From the NCBI RefSeq assembly GCF_017676385.1, contig NZ_JAFFZN010000032.1, forward strand, positions 1-64,000: 64,000 nt of DNA, read 5' to 3'. Below are positions 7,713 to 17,280 of the stretch, piece after piece. The stretch comes from Streptomyces spirodelae (lineage in GTDB: Bacteria; Actinomycetota; Actinomycetes; Streptomycetales; Streptomycetaceae). Position 1 is the stretch's first letter. Each line of letters opens with the position of its first letter. The translations under genes were made by a program, and so were the position numbers. Under the pieces are notes generated by a model. That model did not search any database. It had not been told where the DNA came from and worked only from the letters and a program-made list of their open reading frames with translations.

Positions 7713-10281
7713 GCTCCGACCCTGACACGGTTGCAGTGAAGCTGCAAGTCGCACTGCAACCGTGCGGGCCGTGCGTGAACCAGGGCGGTGCCCGCTCCCC
7801 CGCTGTTCGCTCCCGCTGCCCACCCGCACCGGCGCGTGACGGCGCCTGTCCAGCAGTAATGATCACCCCCCGCCTGCCTCCTTGGCGGCCACGTGATGGC
7901 AGGCAGCCGCCACTCTCGCTCGCCGCACAGGCCGACCTTTCGCTGTCCGGGGGCACACGCTCGTCGGCGCCTGCCGCACAGCTGCCACAACGACCGCTGT
8001 GCAGCGGTTCCGGGACCTCTCGGACGGTGGCAGGCGGTGCGCCCCGAGACGGCTGCCCACCCGCGAACCGTTCGTAGTACACCGACGCCGCACGCTGGAT
8101 GCGTTCAGCCCGCTCCCGCAGTTCCTCCGCACGTTTCTCGGCAGCGGCAGGGCGCTCCCGGGCCTGCCGGACGGCCGCCAGTGTTTGCGGAGCCGCCGGG
8201 GACGCCCCTCCTTTTGACTGAGTCATGTCAAATGCGTGCCGGGGCTCTTCCTGCTCCGAGTCAGGAAGCTCCTCGACGGTCACTTCGTCCCCCCACTTGG
8301 CCACAACATCGGCCGGAGTCAGGTCGGTGGGCGGAGCCTTGTGCGGTCGGATGATGCTGCGGGCCGGCTTCCACTGCGGGGCCGGGCCCCGCCCCGCAGC
8401 CTCGATGGTGTCGCGTACCCCCGCCTCCAGCGTCTGCCGCTCCTCGATGCGGGCGATCATGAGCTCTTCCGCCTCCGCACGGGACCGAATCGGGCGTCGG
8501 TCGGTGTGACGGATCTGTTCGGTCTTCCGCCACTTGCGGGGATTCGTTCCCAGGCGATCCGACGGATGCATCGGCTCGCGCGTGATGAACCACTCGTCCC
8601 GCAGGTACGCGACGTAGAAGGTATGGCCGCGCCAGGACGCGGTCACCGTCCAGTCCGCGCGATCCATGCTCCAGCGTTCCTCTGCCCAGCACAGCACCAC
8701 GCGCGCCGGATCGCGGGGAGGCAGCTTGACCGCAATCGGCTCCGGTTGGGCGGCCGGTTCAACCGCTGTCGGCTCCGCCGGGGCAGGCTCTGCCAGCAGG
8801 GGAGCCGGAGCCACCGGTACGACCGTGGCGAATCCCTGCATGGGGGACTGGTGGGAGGACACGAGCACGCTCCGCTGCCACGTCCGCCGATCGGCCGTCG
8901 CACGCACTCCCGCAGCGTTGAGGGCATCTTGGATGTCCCAGTCTGTAACCACGGACATGTACGGGGCAGGCTGTCCCTTGCAGCCACGGGCACGCACGGG
9001 CACGTGTCCGCCGTGAACTGTGCCGCACGCGCACGCCAGACGAAGCAGCACTCCGCCGGAGCGGTAATCGACTACCTCAGCTGTCGCTGGAACACATGCG
9101 CTGGCATCGTCCGGGGCAGGGCCGGTGCTGTTGGGCGCGGGTTGGCATCCGGACTCCGGCGCCCGGGGTGCCTCCACTCCAGGGCATGCGCCTCCGTCCG
9201 ACTCCCACGCGTCGACCGCCCCCGGGTCCGAGACGACGTCCGCAGGCACCAGAGGCGCAGCCGGACGCACGTGCGGCAGATTCAGTCCGCTGCGCTTCGC
9301 GAATGACCACAGATCCTCTGCCGCGCCTTCCGCGTCATCCGCGTCGAGAGCGGCACGGGCGCCCCATTCGAATCCCCGCGCACGGTTGGCCGACTCGACA
9401 CGCGCTGCGGCGGTACGTGCCCTGCCGACCGTCGCGTATACGGCGTCGTCCAGCTCGTCCGACAGTTGGTCTCGCACGGGCGCGAGAGCATTCACGACTG
9501 CCTGGACGCGTGCCAGTGCCGTACGGACACGCTGCACAGCAGCCGCACCCCTCGCGGTGTCCGCGCGTGCCTCCGCATCACGCTTGGCGAAGATGGCAGC
9601 GGCGTACGCGCGGGACTCGGCGGACGCGCACACGTGCTCCGGCCGGTTGGTGATCAGCCAAGCCTGCAACGCGCGCCCGACCTCCCCCCAGGAACCGACC
9701 ACCGGGGTACCGTCCGGCAAAGCACCCTGGTACGGACCGGGCCGCACTCCCTGGAGGCGATCGAGGTCAAGAGTCACTCCAGCGCAGTGCATGTCGGCCG
9801 ACGGCCGGCCCTTGTCGGAGTCCGTGCCGCGCCCGTGGATCTCGGTGCACTGCGGGAAACGCGCAACAGCCTCCCGCGCGTCGTCGGCTGTGACATGACC
9901 GCGCAGCTTCCCCGCGCGGGAAGCAATACCGCCCCTGCCCCAGCCGGGGCGCCCCGACAGTCCCTCATTCGCGTCGACGTGCAGGCTGTACCCGACGGAC
10001 ACCGACTCGTCCCGTTCTGTTGTCGGCTCCACGTACGGGAGGGACGGGACCAGTTCGTCCGCGTGCGTGCGCACGTACCGCGTGGCTGCACCACGCGCCT
10101 TGTATCCATCCTTGCCCGGGATCACCCAACGGCCGTCGAGTGTGACGACGCTGTAGCGGTCCGATGCGGCGTGATGAACGGTGTACGCGATCGCTCGCCG
10201 CTGGCTGACCGTCACCATCACGGCCGACGACAGGTCGTTGCCGTTGATGGCGTTCCGAGCGGGGGTCGTGAGCATCTGCAC
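7675..10281 (-). CDS. large plasmid protein of unknown function
   Basis: 868 aa from GTG 10281 (GGGAGG 7 nt upstream; the ATG two codons later is the alternative). The N-terminal 120 residues hold a compact domain (YTVHHAASDRYSVVTLDGRW, then GYKARGAATRYVRTHADEL). The middle contains a long Arg/Ala coiled-coil-like stretch, then a Pro/Ala linker, and a domain with paired Cys (LACACGTVHGG). The last 110 residues are low-complexity, Cys/Arg-rich, and overlap the operator and start of the HTH gene. No known family was recognised. Confidence 0.6.
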   Translation of the reverse strand: MQMLTTPARNAINGNDLSSAVMVTVSQRRAIAYTVHHAASDRYSVVTLDGRWVIPGKDGYKARGAATRYVRTHADELVPSLPYVEPTTERDESVSVGYSLHVDANEGLSGRPGWGRGGIASRAGKLRGHVTADDAREAVARFPQCTEIHGRGTDSDKGRPSADMHCAGVTLDLDRLQGVRPGPYQGALPDGTPVVGSWGEVGRALQAWLITNRPEHVCASAESRAYAAAIFAKRDAEARADTARGAAAVQRVRTALARVQAVVNALAPVRDQLSDELDDAVYATVGRARTAAARVESANRARGFEWGARAALDADDAEGAAEDLWSFAKRSGLNLPHVRPAAPLVPADVVSDPGAVDAWESDGGACPGVEAPRAPESGCQPAPNSTGPAPDDASACVPATAEVVDYRSGGVLLRLACACGTVHGGHVPVRARGCKGQPAPYMSVVTDWDIQDALNAAGVRATADRRTWQRSVLVSSHQSPMQGFATVVPVAPAPLLAEPAPAEPTAVEPAAQPEPIAVKLPPRDPARVVLCWAEERWSMDRADWTVTASWRGHTFYVAYLRDEWFITREPMHPSDRLGTNPRKWRKTEQIRHTDRRPIRSRAEAEELMIARIEERQTLEAGVRDTIEAAGRGPAPQWKPARSIIRPHKAPPTDLTPADVVAKWGDEVTVEELPDSEQEEPRHAFDMTQSKGGASPAAPQTLAAVRQARERPAAAEKRAEELRERAERIQRAASVYYERFAGGQPSRGAPPATVREVPEPLHSGRCGSCAAGADERVPPDSERSACAASESGGCLPSRGRQGGRRGVIITAGQAPSRAGAGGQRERTAGERAPPWFTHGPHGCSATCSFTATVSGSEHERIPCRTARES
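7726..7764. promoter_or_regulatory. TTGCAGT-box operator 1
   Basis: A 13-bp inverted repeat (CACGGTTGCAGTG at 7726-7738, its complement at 7752-7764) encloses a further half-site, GCTGCAAG. It is directly upstream of the small HTH gene start at 7712. The same half-sites recur at 10324-10366. Confidence 0.6.
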
Positions 10282-10322
10282 GAGGTGCCTCCCTGTGTGT
10301 CGTGAGAGCCTCACAGTAGACC

Positions 10323-10366
10323 AACTTGCAGTCGCACTGCAAGTCCAACTGCAAGTTGTACTGCAT
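10323..10366. promoter_or_regulatory. TTGCAGT-box operator 2
   Basis: It holds ACTTGCAGT-CGC-ACTGCAAGT (10324-10344), then further ACTGCAA at 10349-10355 and a weaker ACTGCAT at 10360-10366. It lies 42 bp upstream of the GTG start of the 868-aa gene. Together with operator 1 it suggests one regulator controls both ends of this unit. The rest of 10374-10844 shows no gene. Confidence 0.6.
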
Positions 10367-10844
10367 GTTGACCGCTCACCTGTCTGCGTGTGGAGTCGAC
10401 GGACACCAGCGTCCCGACCGCCAGTTGCCAGCACAGAGAACCGCGGCGAAGGCCCGTCGCCGGCTGCGAGTCCTCGGCACCCACCTGTGCACGCCCGCCC
10501 GACGTGCACGCGCGAGAGCAGGAGGAAGTGACCAGCCAGCCGGGCCTCTGGAGGGAGGAGCGGGGGAGAGAGCAGCGCCTCGCGGTCAACGCGATGAGGC
10601 GGGCGCGGCAGCGAATTTCCCCCCACTTATAGGGGCGCGCGCTGCCGCAGCACCCCTACCCCCCGGGTCAAAAAATGATGTGGTTGATGCGTCAGTGCAG
10701 GTCACACGTGGGGGACGACGTGGGGCTGGTCCCCACGCCACCGCATCACCCCACCCGCGTACCGCCCCTCAACCCCATGCCGCAGCGCTTCGCACACCGC
10801 CAGCACCACGTCACCGCGCCAGCGCCCCACATCACCACCACGTC

Positions 10845-10908
10845 AGCCCCACGTAAGAAGACGGCCCCCAGACCGGTCGGTTTGGGGGCCGTCTTCTTAC
10901 GTGGGGCT
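10845..10908. terminator. very long hairpin terminator
   Basis: 26-bp perfect arms (10845-10870 and 10883-10908) around a short inner loop. The arms include GACGGCCCCCA and its complement. It ends the leftward transfer cluster, whose last stop codon is inside the right arm (10907). Confidence 0.75.
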
Positions 10909-12067
10909 ACGTTTCGTCGCTCTTCTTCGGCGGCGAGTTCTTCGGCTGGGCATCGCCGCCCCGGCGGCGGGACGATCCCTCGCCGCGGCCGCCGTGAGCC
11001 GCCATCCCGCTGGAGACACCGCCCGAGGTGCCCCCGCCGCTCCCCTTGGTGGTGGACGTCGAACTGGGCGCGCTCTCGCCGCTCCGCCCACCGTGCGTGT
11101 GGATGCCGTGCAGCACTCCGGCAGTGGCTCCGCCGGCACCCATCACGACCCCCGCGGCTTTGTCGGCACCGCGGGCGGTGGCGCGCGCCACCCGGATGGC
11201 ATCTCCTGCCCCAGGGGCCTTCATGATGACGTAGATCGCGACGCCCAGGGCCACCACTGTGACGCCCAGGCCGGTCACGACATCTCCATCGGACTGCAGG
11301 ACCGCTGCCAGACCGAGCACAACGACGATGATCGGCTCCATCAGAATCAGGGCGATCATCACTCCCGCCCAGCGGCGCACGTGCCCCCACAGGTCCCTGT
11401 CGACCAGCCCGGCGTAGACGACCGTGCCCAGCACCGCACCCACATACAGCCCCAGCGCGCGCAGCACCAGCAGCAGCCAGAGGGCTCCGCACAGCGCGAT
11501 GGTGGCCATGCTGGTGACGGCCAGGATGAGAGGACCGCCGCCGATCTTGTCTTCCTTGAGCGCCTCACCGAGGCTGTTGAACAGCCCGCCGGGCTTTGAC
11601 CCCGTGCCGGCCACGATGGCATCGGTCACCGCGTCGGTGGCACCGATGACGGTGTACAAGATCAGCGGGGTGAAAGCCGTCGCGCCGACCGCGAGCCACA
11701 GCAAGCCGATCGCCTCACCGAACGCCTGGGTGAAGGGGACACCCCGCACCGCGCGCTTGGCGACGGCCAACAACCACACGACCAAGACGAGGATCGTGGA
11801 GGCGGCAAAGACGATCGCGTACTGGCGCAGGAACGCGGTGTTCGTCAGGTCGATCGTCTCTCTGTCCGCGACGAGCTTGCCCAGTTGGTTGGCAGTCCAG
11901 GCCGCAGCCTTGGCCGTCTCATGCGCGAACTGCTGCAGAGGGTCAAGGGACTCCGGGGGGCCGCCGGGGTCGACAGCGGCGCCGCCCCCATCGCCGTTCT
12001 GCTCGCTCTCGCAGGCGGCCTTGACCGCTCCTACCGCGTGATCACACGGGTCGTCAGCGAGCCTCAT
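10907..12067 (-). CDS. polytopic membrane protein, TrbL/VirB6-like
   Basis: 386 aa with about six hydrophobic segments between residues 80 and 290 (for example FAASTILVLVVWLLAVA and IALCGALWLLLVLRALGLYV). The C-terminal tail is Gly/Ser/Lys-rich and soluble. Size and topology resemble the TrbL/VirB6 inner-membrane proteins of actinobacterial conjugation systems. It is the last gene of the cluster running from 16067, whose other members are an FtsK-like ATPase and two membrane proteins. The homology call is by topology and context. Confidence 0.6.
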   Translation of the reverse strand: MRLADDPCDHAVGAVKAACESEQNGDGGGAAVDPGGPPESLDPLQQFAHETAKAAAWTANQLGKLVADRETIDLTNTAFLRQYAIVFAASTILVLVVWLLAVAKRAVRGVPFTQAFGEAIGLLWLAVGATAFTPLILYTVIGATDAVTDAIVAGTGSKPGGLFNSLGEALKEDKIGGGPLILAVTSMATIALCGALWLLLVLRALGLYVGAVLGTVVYAGLVDRDLWGHVRRWAGVMIALILMEPIIVVVLGLAAVLQSDGDVVTGLGVTVVALGVAIYVIMKAPGAGDAIRVARATARGADKAAGVVMGAGGATAGVLHGIHTHGGRSGESAPSSTSTTKGSGGGTSGGVSSGMAAHGGRGEGSSRRRGGDAQPKNSPPKKSDET

Positions 12068-12179
12068 AGCGAATCCCCCTCACCCTTTCCGGCGTTCTCA
12101 TCCCTCATCGTCTCAGGCCCGGCTGCCTGCCGCTGCGGCCAACCGGCCAACCTCTGGCCACGGTTGCGCCGAAGGGCAG

Positions 12180-12503
12180 TCAGCGCAGCGCGCGGCGCGC
12201 CTGCCGCAGCTGCGCCGCGGCGGTGGCAGCCGCCTGCCCGACCTGGTGCAGCGCACGGTCGGCGGCATCAGGACCGTGCGGAACAGGCACTGTGCTGGTC
12301 ATGCCGGCCCGTGCAACGGTCATCTGCTGCGCGGCAGCAGCCAGCGCGTCCGCCGCGCGGATCAGGTCGTCGACCCCCTGACGCAAGGTCTGGAGGTGCT
12401 CCCAGGCGGCGCGCCCGCTCCTCACGTCCTGGACGAGACGGCAGAGCGCGTCGGCAGCTACCCGCGCGTGCTTGTTGGGATTCTGCGCGGCCACCAGCCC
12501 CAC
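12180..12503 (-). CDS. small helical protein (107 aa)
   Basis: Almost entirely alpha-helical by composition (Ala, Gln, Arg, Asp) without hydrophobic spans. It starts MGLVAAQNPNKHARVAADA. It sits between the FtsK-like ATPase and the polytopic protein and probably acts with them. No family was recognised. A second start choice is possible because the RBS is weak. Confidence 0.5.
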   Translation of the reverse strand: MGLVAAQNPNKHARVAADALCRLVQDVRSGRAAWEHLQTLRQGVDDLIRAADALAAAAQQMTVARAGMTSTVPVPHGPDAADRALHQVGQAAATAAAQLRQARRALR

Positions 12504-12669
12504 CCCTCATCGTGCGGTTAACGTGTCGTCGCAGGTCACACGCGGCGCCAGCGCGGGGCGGGCGCCCCCTGCCACCACGTCCGGCCCCATAACCCCGCGC
12601 CGGTGCACCACATCGAACCCGCGATGCGGCAGGGCAGGTTCACCAGGTTCTTCCCCACGGCGGACCTCG

Positions 12670-14742
12670 TCACGACAGCCGGGCGACGGCGTCTTTGATG
12701 TCGGCCAGGTAGTAGACGGTGGGACGGTCAGGGTGGGTTTCGATGCGGCTGGGTGTCACGTCCAGCCCGGCCTGCTTCAGGTGGCTGCGCAAGGTGCGGC
12801 CGACCATGACGAGGCGGTTGTGCTTCCCGTCCCAGCGCCCCCACTCCTGCCGGTCCGCCTTCGCCAAGTGGTCAGCAAGCTGTGCGACCGACAGCCACTC
12901 CGGATCACTTTCCGCCGCGAAAATCTGCAGCAGAAGCCGTGCGATCTCCGGGACATGGTCCGGCACGGCGGTGGAGGCAGGCGCCGGATCGAGGCGCGGC
13001 AGTCCGGCCTGCACCCGCTCCCGGGCGCGGCGGTCGGCCTCCGCCGGGGGGAGCGGGGAGACATAGCGCATGATCGGAGTTCGGTGCCGCGGCGTGATGC
13101 AGTAGAAGCGTCCCGCGTCGGCGGGGAAGTCGGGTTCGGGGGAGGGCACCAGCAGGTGCGGCAGCCAGCCCCTGGAGATGGCGTCGGACTGTCCGACCAC
13201 GAGCGGCACGTCAGCCTGGCGGCACGGCATCATGATGCGCACGCCGGGCACGTCGGCGATGGCGTCGGAGAGCACGTCGGAGCTGGCGTCCTGCGTGCAC
13301 ATCACCAGCGTGATCATCGCCTCACGGCCCACACGGAGCAGGTCGACTGCCAACTGCTTACCGCGCTTGCTCATCTGCGGGAACTCGTCCAGGAACGCCA
13401 CAACCGCCGGGGCGTCCGGGCCCGGCTCCCACATGTCCTGGGTAGGCGGCATGGACGCGATGCGCGTCCTGGCCCGCTCGAGGAGCTGCTCCAGCTCCCG
13501 CTCGGCTTCCTCCGGCGTGCGTGCGATACGGACCGCCGCCTGGGAGAGGGCTTTCAGCCCGCGTTTTGCCGGGTCGATGTCGACGGCGACCGCGTCCCGG
13601 CAGGCGGTGACGTACTCGGCAAGGGCCTGCACCATCGCCGTTTTTCCGCCGCCCGTGTCGGCCACGATGATCACGTGCTGACCTGCCAGCACCACCGGCG
13701 TCGTCTCACCTTCGAGCGACAAACCGATGCTGACCGGCCGGGTGATGGAACAGGAAAGGGGCGGCCGCTCCGGGTAGGGCATCGGATCCGCGAACGGATC
13801 GGAAGTGAGGATGCGCAGCGTGACCGCAGCGCTGTCCTCCGGGCTGGTACGGGACGCAGTCAGCCGGTTCTCACCCACGCGCAGCGTGGTGGCCAGCTTC
13901 GGCAGGGTGCGGACCAGGTCGCCCAGGGTGCCGTCCGACAGCACGATCGGCTGCCGCCAGCCCCAGTGGGTTTCCTCCGGGACCTGTACCTCGGCGACCT
14001 TGGCTCCGTCCTTGCGCAGCGCGATCTCGACACATTCGCGGGCTCGGCGTGGGTCACGCCCTGCTTCCCGGATCGGGAACGGCTGGGGTTCCGGCTCTTC
14101 CGCCAGCTCGGTGTGCTCGGGGACCTTCTTTGGCACGAACAGCAGCTTCGGGACCGGTGGGCGGCGCGGCACAGGGCGACGGCCTGCGGCGGCCGCCATG
14201 CCGGTGAACACGGCGGCGAGGAGCGCCAGGAGGGCTACGCCGACCGCCAGGGAGGCCCACAGGATCAGCCCCCACACGGCCATGATGCCCAGTAGGGTGC
14301 CGGCGGCCGCCCGGTGACGGCGCGCCCGCAGCTGGCCGCGCCCGACCGCCAGCATGCCGGGGGTGATCTCCGCGAACTCGAACTCCTCCTGATTGATCTT
14401 CACCTGGAGCTGGGCCCACTGCATCATCCGGTAGGAGATGAACGGGGAGGAGCCGCCCATCATGCCGAACATGCCGTATCCGCCGTAGCCGCGGCCGCGC
14501 ATCTGCTTTTGCATCTGGAGCCGCTGCATCTGCATATAGGTGGCCTGCTTCTGCTGCTGCTTCAGCAAGCCGATGTTCTGCTGCACTTCGGCCTTTGTGC
14601 GCTGGTGGATGCGCTGCCACAGCCGGTATTGATCATTCAGGATGCGATGCGCGATATGCGTGTCGGTCTGGTCGTCCGTCCTCCACCAGCGGCCCCACTC
14701 GTGCCGCAGATGCCGCGCCCCCGCACCGATGGTTCCGGCCAC
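12670..14742 (-). CDS. FtsK/TraB-like DNA translocase ATPase
   Basis: 690 aa. The N-terminus is Gln/Met-rich (repeated MQMQ/QKQ) with a Gly-Tyr run, then two transmembrane segments near 155-190. The motor domain has Walker A IIVADTGGGKTAMVQAL near 375 and Walker B AVVAFLDEFPQM near 460. A C-terminal segment (LSVAQLADHLAKADRQEWG) looks like a winged helix. This order matches FtsK/SpoIIIE/TraB motors that pump double-stranded DNA during actinomycete conjugation. It differs from the 38193-40256 translocase in N-terminus and is not a close copy. Confidence 0.7.
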   Translation of the reverse strand: MAGTIGAGARHLRHEWGRWWRTDDQTDTHIAHRILNDQYRLWQRIHQRTKAEVQQNIGLLKQQQKQATYMQMQRLQMQKQMRGRGYGGYGMFGMMGGSSPFISYRMMQWAQLQVKINQEEFEFAEITPGMLAVGRGQLRARRHRAAAGTLLGIMAVWGLILWASLAVGVALLALLAAVFTGMAAAAGRRPVPRRPPVPKLLFVPKKVPEHTELAEEPEPQPFPIREAGRDPRRARECVEIALRKDGAKVAEVQVPEETHWGWRQPIVLSDGTLGDLVRTLPKLATTLRVGENRLTASRTSPEDSAAVTLRILTSDPFADPMPYPERPPLSCSITRPVSIGLSLEGETTPVVLAGQHVIIVADTGGGKTAMVQALAEYVTACRDAVAVDIDPAKRGLKALSQAAVRIARTPEEAERELEQLLERARTRIASMPPTQDMWEPGPDAPAVVAFLDEFPQMSKRGKQLAVDLLRVGREAMITLVMCTQDASSDVLSDAIADVPGVRIMMPCRQADVPLVVGQSDAISRGWLPHLLVPSPEPDFPADAGRFYCITPRHRTPIMRYVSPLPPAEADRRARERVQAGLPRLDPAPASTAVPDHVPEIARLLLQIFAAESDPEWLSVAQLADHLAKADRQEWGRWDGKHNRLVMVGRTLRSHLKQAGLDVTPSRIETHPDRPTVYYLADIKDAVARLS

Positions 14743-14753
14743 AACGTCCCCCG

Positions 14754-15254
14754 TCAGATGCTGTGGAGCAGCAGATCGCCGACGGTGTTCCCGGACGTGC
14801 GGATGGCGCCCATGGCCATGCCGATGAGCCCGGCCGACGCCCCGAGCCAGATCCCGACGAGGCTGCCCCGGATGACGGGTGCCTTCAGATCGGGCCGGCC
14901 GCTCTTGATCAGCCCGATGTAGAAGGCCAGCAGCGCCAGCCCGGCGATGGCACCGGAGACCCCCACCTTCTCCCCGCCGGTCAGCGGCGGCCGGTCTCCC
15001 GCCCCCGTCGTGGCGCCGGCCGCGCTCTCGAGCGCGAAACGGCCGACTCCATCACCCAGCGCGGCGGCGGCACCGCCCATCGCGCCGAGAATGCCCCCGC
15101 CCAGAAACAGCAAGGCAGCCAGGGCAAGACCAGAGAAGAAGTGCACCTTGGGAGTGGGGTCGCCTCCCCGCCACTGGCCGATCTGGTAGAAGAGCACGAT
15201 CAGGCCGAGGGCGACGGCGCCGATCCCCCCGGCCGCAGCGCCGGTCGTATTCAT
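14754..15254 (-). CDS. membrane protein of transfer cluster 1 (166 aa)
   Basis: Four hydrophobic Gly/Ala-rich segments (for example GGIGAVALGLIVLFYQI and ALAALLFLGGGILGAMGG) with short loops. It starts 12 bp after the FtsK-like gene's upstream end and 4 bp from the 269-aa membrane gene, in an operon. Composition resembles small conjugation membrane proteins, but no family was recognised. Confidence 0.6.
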   Translation of the reverse strand: MNTTGAAAGGIGAVALGLIVLFYQIGQWRGGDPTPKVHFFSGLALAALLFLGGGILGAMGGAAAALGDGVGRFALESAAGATTGAGDRPPLTGGEKVGVSGAIAGLALLAFYIGLIKSGRPDLKAPVIRGSLVGIWLGASAGLIGMAMGAIRTSGNTVGDLLLHSI

Positions 15255-15257
15255 GGG

Positions 15258-16067
15258 TCACGCTCCTGTCAGCAGATGAACCGCACCGCGCCACACCTGG
15301 GCGGCCACGGCGAAGATGAACGCCCAGACGGCGACGGCGAGCACCAGGCGGAGCACGTAGCCGATGTAGGGCTTGTGCCATCCCCAGCCGACGAAGGCGA
15401 CGCCGGCCCGAGTCAGCCATCCGACCAGGTTGCTGAAAACGGCGCCGAGGATGCCGCCGATCGGCAGGAACATCACTGCCAGCAGCAGCAGGCCGAAGAT
15501 CAGCACCCAGCCGAGCGGCGCGAAGATGCCGCCCGCGGCGACCGAGTCGACCATGCGGTCGGTGGCGGACTTGCCGCCCCAGGTCACCATCAGCGCCAGG
15601 AAGATCGCGGGCAGGTTGTACTTGAGGCGCATCCACCGGATGTCCAGCCCGCGCTGGGCCGCGGCCGCATGCGGGTCGGGCAGGCGGGAGGAGATCGCCT
15701 CACCGATGTGCGCACCGATCTCATGCGCGGCCGCGACGCCGTCCTGGCCCTGCGTGGCCCACGCGTCCCGCAGCTCACCGCGCACCTGACCGCCCTGCCA
15801 CCAATCCGGCCCCGCCCCGGTGCCGGCGTCCGGGCCTGGCGGGGCGGTGGGGGCGGCGTGGGGAGGCTCTTCGGGCGGGGGCGGCACCCCAGGAGTCCCT
15901 GCATCGGGCGGCGCAGTCGGCGCGCGCCACCACTCCCGGCCCGCTTCCTCCTCGCCCGCCTCAGGCGCGGGCGGGCCCGGATCCGGATGCGGGGCGGGGG
16001 CGGGCACCTCAGGCGGCAGCGGCTGCCGGACCGCCGGCTCGCGTGCGTCGTCGTCTGCGTCCGCCAT
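15258..16067 (-). CDS. membrane protein with Pro-rich N-terminus (269 aa)
   Basis: The first 110 residues are Pro/Ala/Glu-rich and probably cytoplasmic or extended. From about 150 come three or four membrane spans (IFLALMVTWGG, WVLIFGLLLLAVMFLPIGG, VLRLVLAVAVWAFIFAV). GGGGGAG lies before ATG. It is the first gene of the leftward transfer cluster that ends at 10907. Confidence 0.6.
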   Translation of the reverse strand: MADADDDAREPAVRQPLPPEVPAPAPHPDPGPPAPEAGEEEAGREWWRAPTAPPDAGTPGVPPPPEEPPHAAPTAPPGPDAGTGAGPDWWQGGQVRGELRDAWATQGQDGVAAAHEIGAHIGEAISSRLPDPHAAAAQRGLDIRWMRLKYNLPAIFLALMVTWGGKSATDRMVDSVAAGGIFAPLGWVLIFGLLLLAVMFLPIGGILGAVFSNLVGWLTRAGVAFVGWGWHKPYIGYVLRLVLAVAVWAFIFAVAAQVWRGAVHLLTGA

Positions 16068-16189
16068 ATCTACTCCCCCGCCCCACCCCTGGGCGCGTGC
16101 CGCGCTACTCGATCACATGCGGCAATCTATCTCCCCCACGGCACCAGAGCGCCAGGGCATACACCGGGAGACCCACTGCCCTGCGAGGA

Positions 16190-16220
16190 GGCTGGTAGCA
16201 GCAAGACGCTGCTACCAGCC
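16190..16220. terminator. hairpin terminator
   Basis: 13-bp perfect arms (GGCTGGTAGCAGC and its complement) with a 5-nt loop, 4 bp downstream of the XRE stop codon and upstream of the transfer cluster start. It insulates the two leftward units. Confidence 0.75.
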
Positions 16221-16224
16221 CAAC

Positions 16225-17028
16225 TCACCCTGTGGACTCCTGCTCCAGCCACTTCAACGCCTGGTGCGGCATGTCGACGTGAACGGTCAATCGCTTCTGT
16301 TCCGGTGTGTCAGCAAAAATGGACGTTGGCTCGGAGACGTCGGGAGTGTAGTGGGCGAAGGGCTTGCGGTAGCGGAGCTCCCCCTCCGGACCCACGTAGT
16401 AGAGGGGCTGCGCAACAGCGACCTTCTTGTAGGTGGTCTCGCCCCAGCGTTCACGTTGGAGCTGCCGGACCCGCCAGGCCCTCGTCCATGCCCCCATCCA
16501 TCGCGCGTGCTCAGACTCGGGGACCCCGCACACCTGCAGATACGGGATCAACTGATCCTGCTGCAGCATGCCGAGGCCCTTGACCATCCGGAAGACAGCG
16601 CTGTGCGGCAGGCGCCCGTGCCCGCCCGCGCGCCGCTCCATCTCCGCGAACGGCAGCGCACCCGACTTGTAGTACAGGTGCTGCAGCGCAGCCACAAGAT
16701 CGGCCGGCTCTCTCACCAGTTCAGGGGCGGGCACCTCGCTGATACGGGACTGCCCGGTCCGACGGCGCTCCTCGAACCGGGCGGCCCGCCACAGCCGCTG
16801 CGCCATCGAAACGGAGGCACCGCAGGCCCGCGCGTACGCCTCAACCACAGGCAAGCGAGGAATGCGCTCCCCGGTGGTCGCCCGCTGGAGAGTCCAGCGG
16901 GCGACCACGGTGCGCTCAGCCATCTCGGCGTACGTGAGGCCGGCGTCCTTGCGCGCGGACCGCAGCCATTCAGCGAGCCGCGCCAGCGACCTGTTCGGTG
17001 TCGAGACCGGCTTCTCGGGGCGACCCAT
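16225..17028 (-). CDS. tandem-HTH XRE-family regulator
   Basis: 267 aa. XRE-type HTH at about residues 25-65 (LTYAEMAERTVVARWTLQRA) and a second HTH-like unit near 130-165 (LPFAEMERRAGGHGRLPHSA). The C-terminal 80 residues (ETTYKKVAVAQPLYYV, then an acidic tail) are extra compared with the 6.2-kb and 23.8-kb paralogs. It is 9 bp downstream of a small membrane-protein gene. Confidence 0.75.
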   Translation of the reverse strand: MGRPEKPVSTPNRSLARLAEWLRSARKDAGLTYAEMAERTVVARWTLQRATTGERIPRLPVVEAYARACGASVSMAQRLWRAARFEERRRTGQSRISEVPAPELVREPADLVAALQHLYYKSGALPFAEMERRAGGHGRLPHSAVFRMVKGLGMLQQDQLIPYLQVCGVPESEHARWMGAWTRAWRVRQLQRERWGETTYKKVAVAQPLYYVGPEGELRYRKPFAHYTPDVSEPTSIFADTPEQKRLTVHVDMPHQALKWLEQESTG

Positions 17029-17037
17029 GACGCCGCC

Positions 17038-17259
17038 TCAAACCGTGGCCGGGGCCACGGGCGCTCGGCGGACGAGGTGTACCCCGGCCAGACTGCACCC
17101 GGTCACCACCTCCAACGCCGTCAAGGCCGTCATCCCGCTCGCCGTCAGAGCCGCCGCGATCACGGTCAGCACGATGACGAGGATGATTTCGCCGCCCGTG
17201 AGACGACGGGGCCGGTTGCGCCCCGGCTCGGCTGCGGAACACTCCACGGTGCTTGTCAT
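17038..17259 (-). CDS. small membrane protein (73 aa)
   Basis: ATG 17259 with AGGGGG 4 nt upstream. A polar N-terminus with Arg-rich PGRNRPRRLTGGE precedes a transmembrane stretch, IILVIVLTVIAAALTASGM, and a second weaker hydrophobic part. It pairs with the downstream XRE gene in the same layout as 6812-7021/6204-6800, though the sequences are not closely alike. Confidence 0.6.
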   Translation of the reverse strand: MTSTVECSAAEPGRNRPRRLTGGEIILVIVLTVIAAALTASGMTALTALEVVTGCSLAGVHLVRRAPVAPATV

Positions 17260-17280
17260 GAAACCCCCTGAGGGATCGGG

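Noticed and set aside
10374..10844. Plus-strand frames reading through the gap before the transfer cluster
   Set aside because: They are the reverse of GC-rich DNA with no matching start signals, and end in the terminator hairpin.
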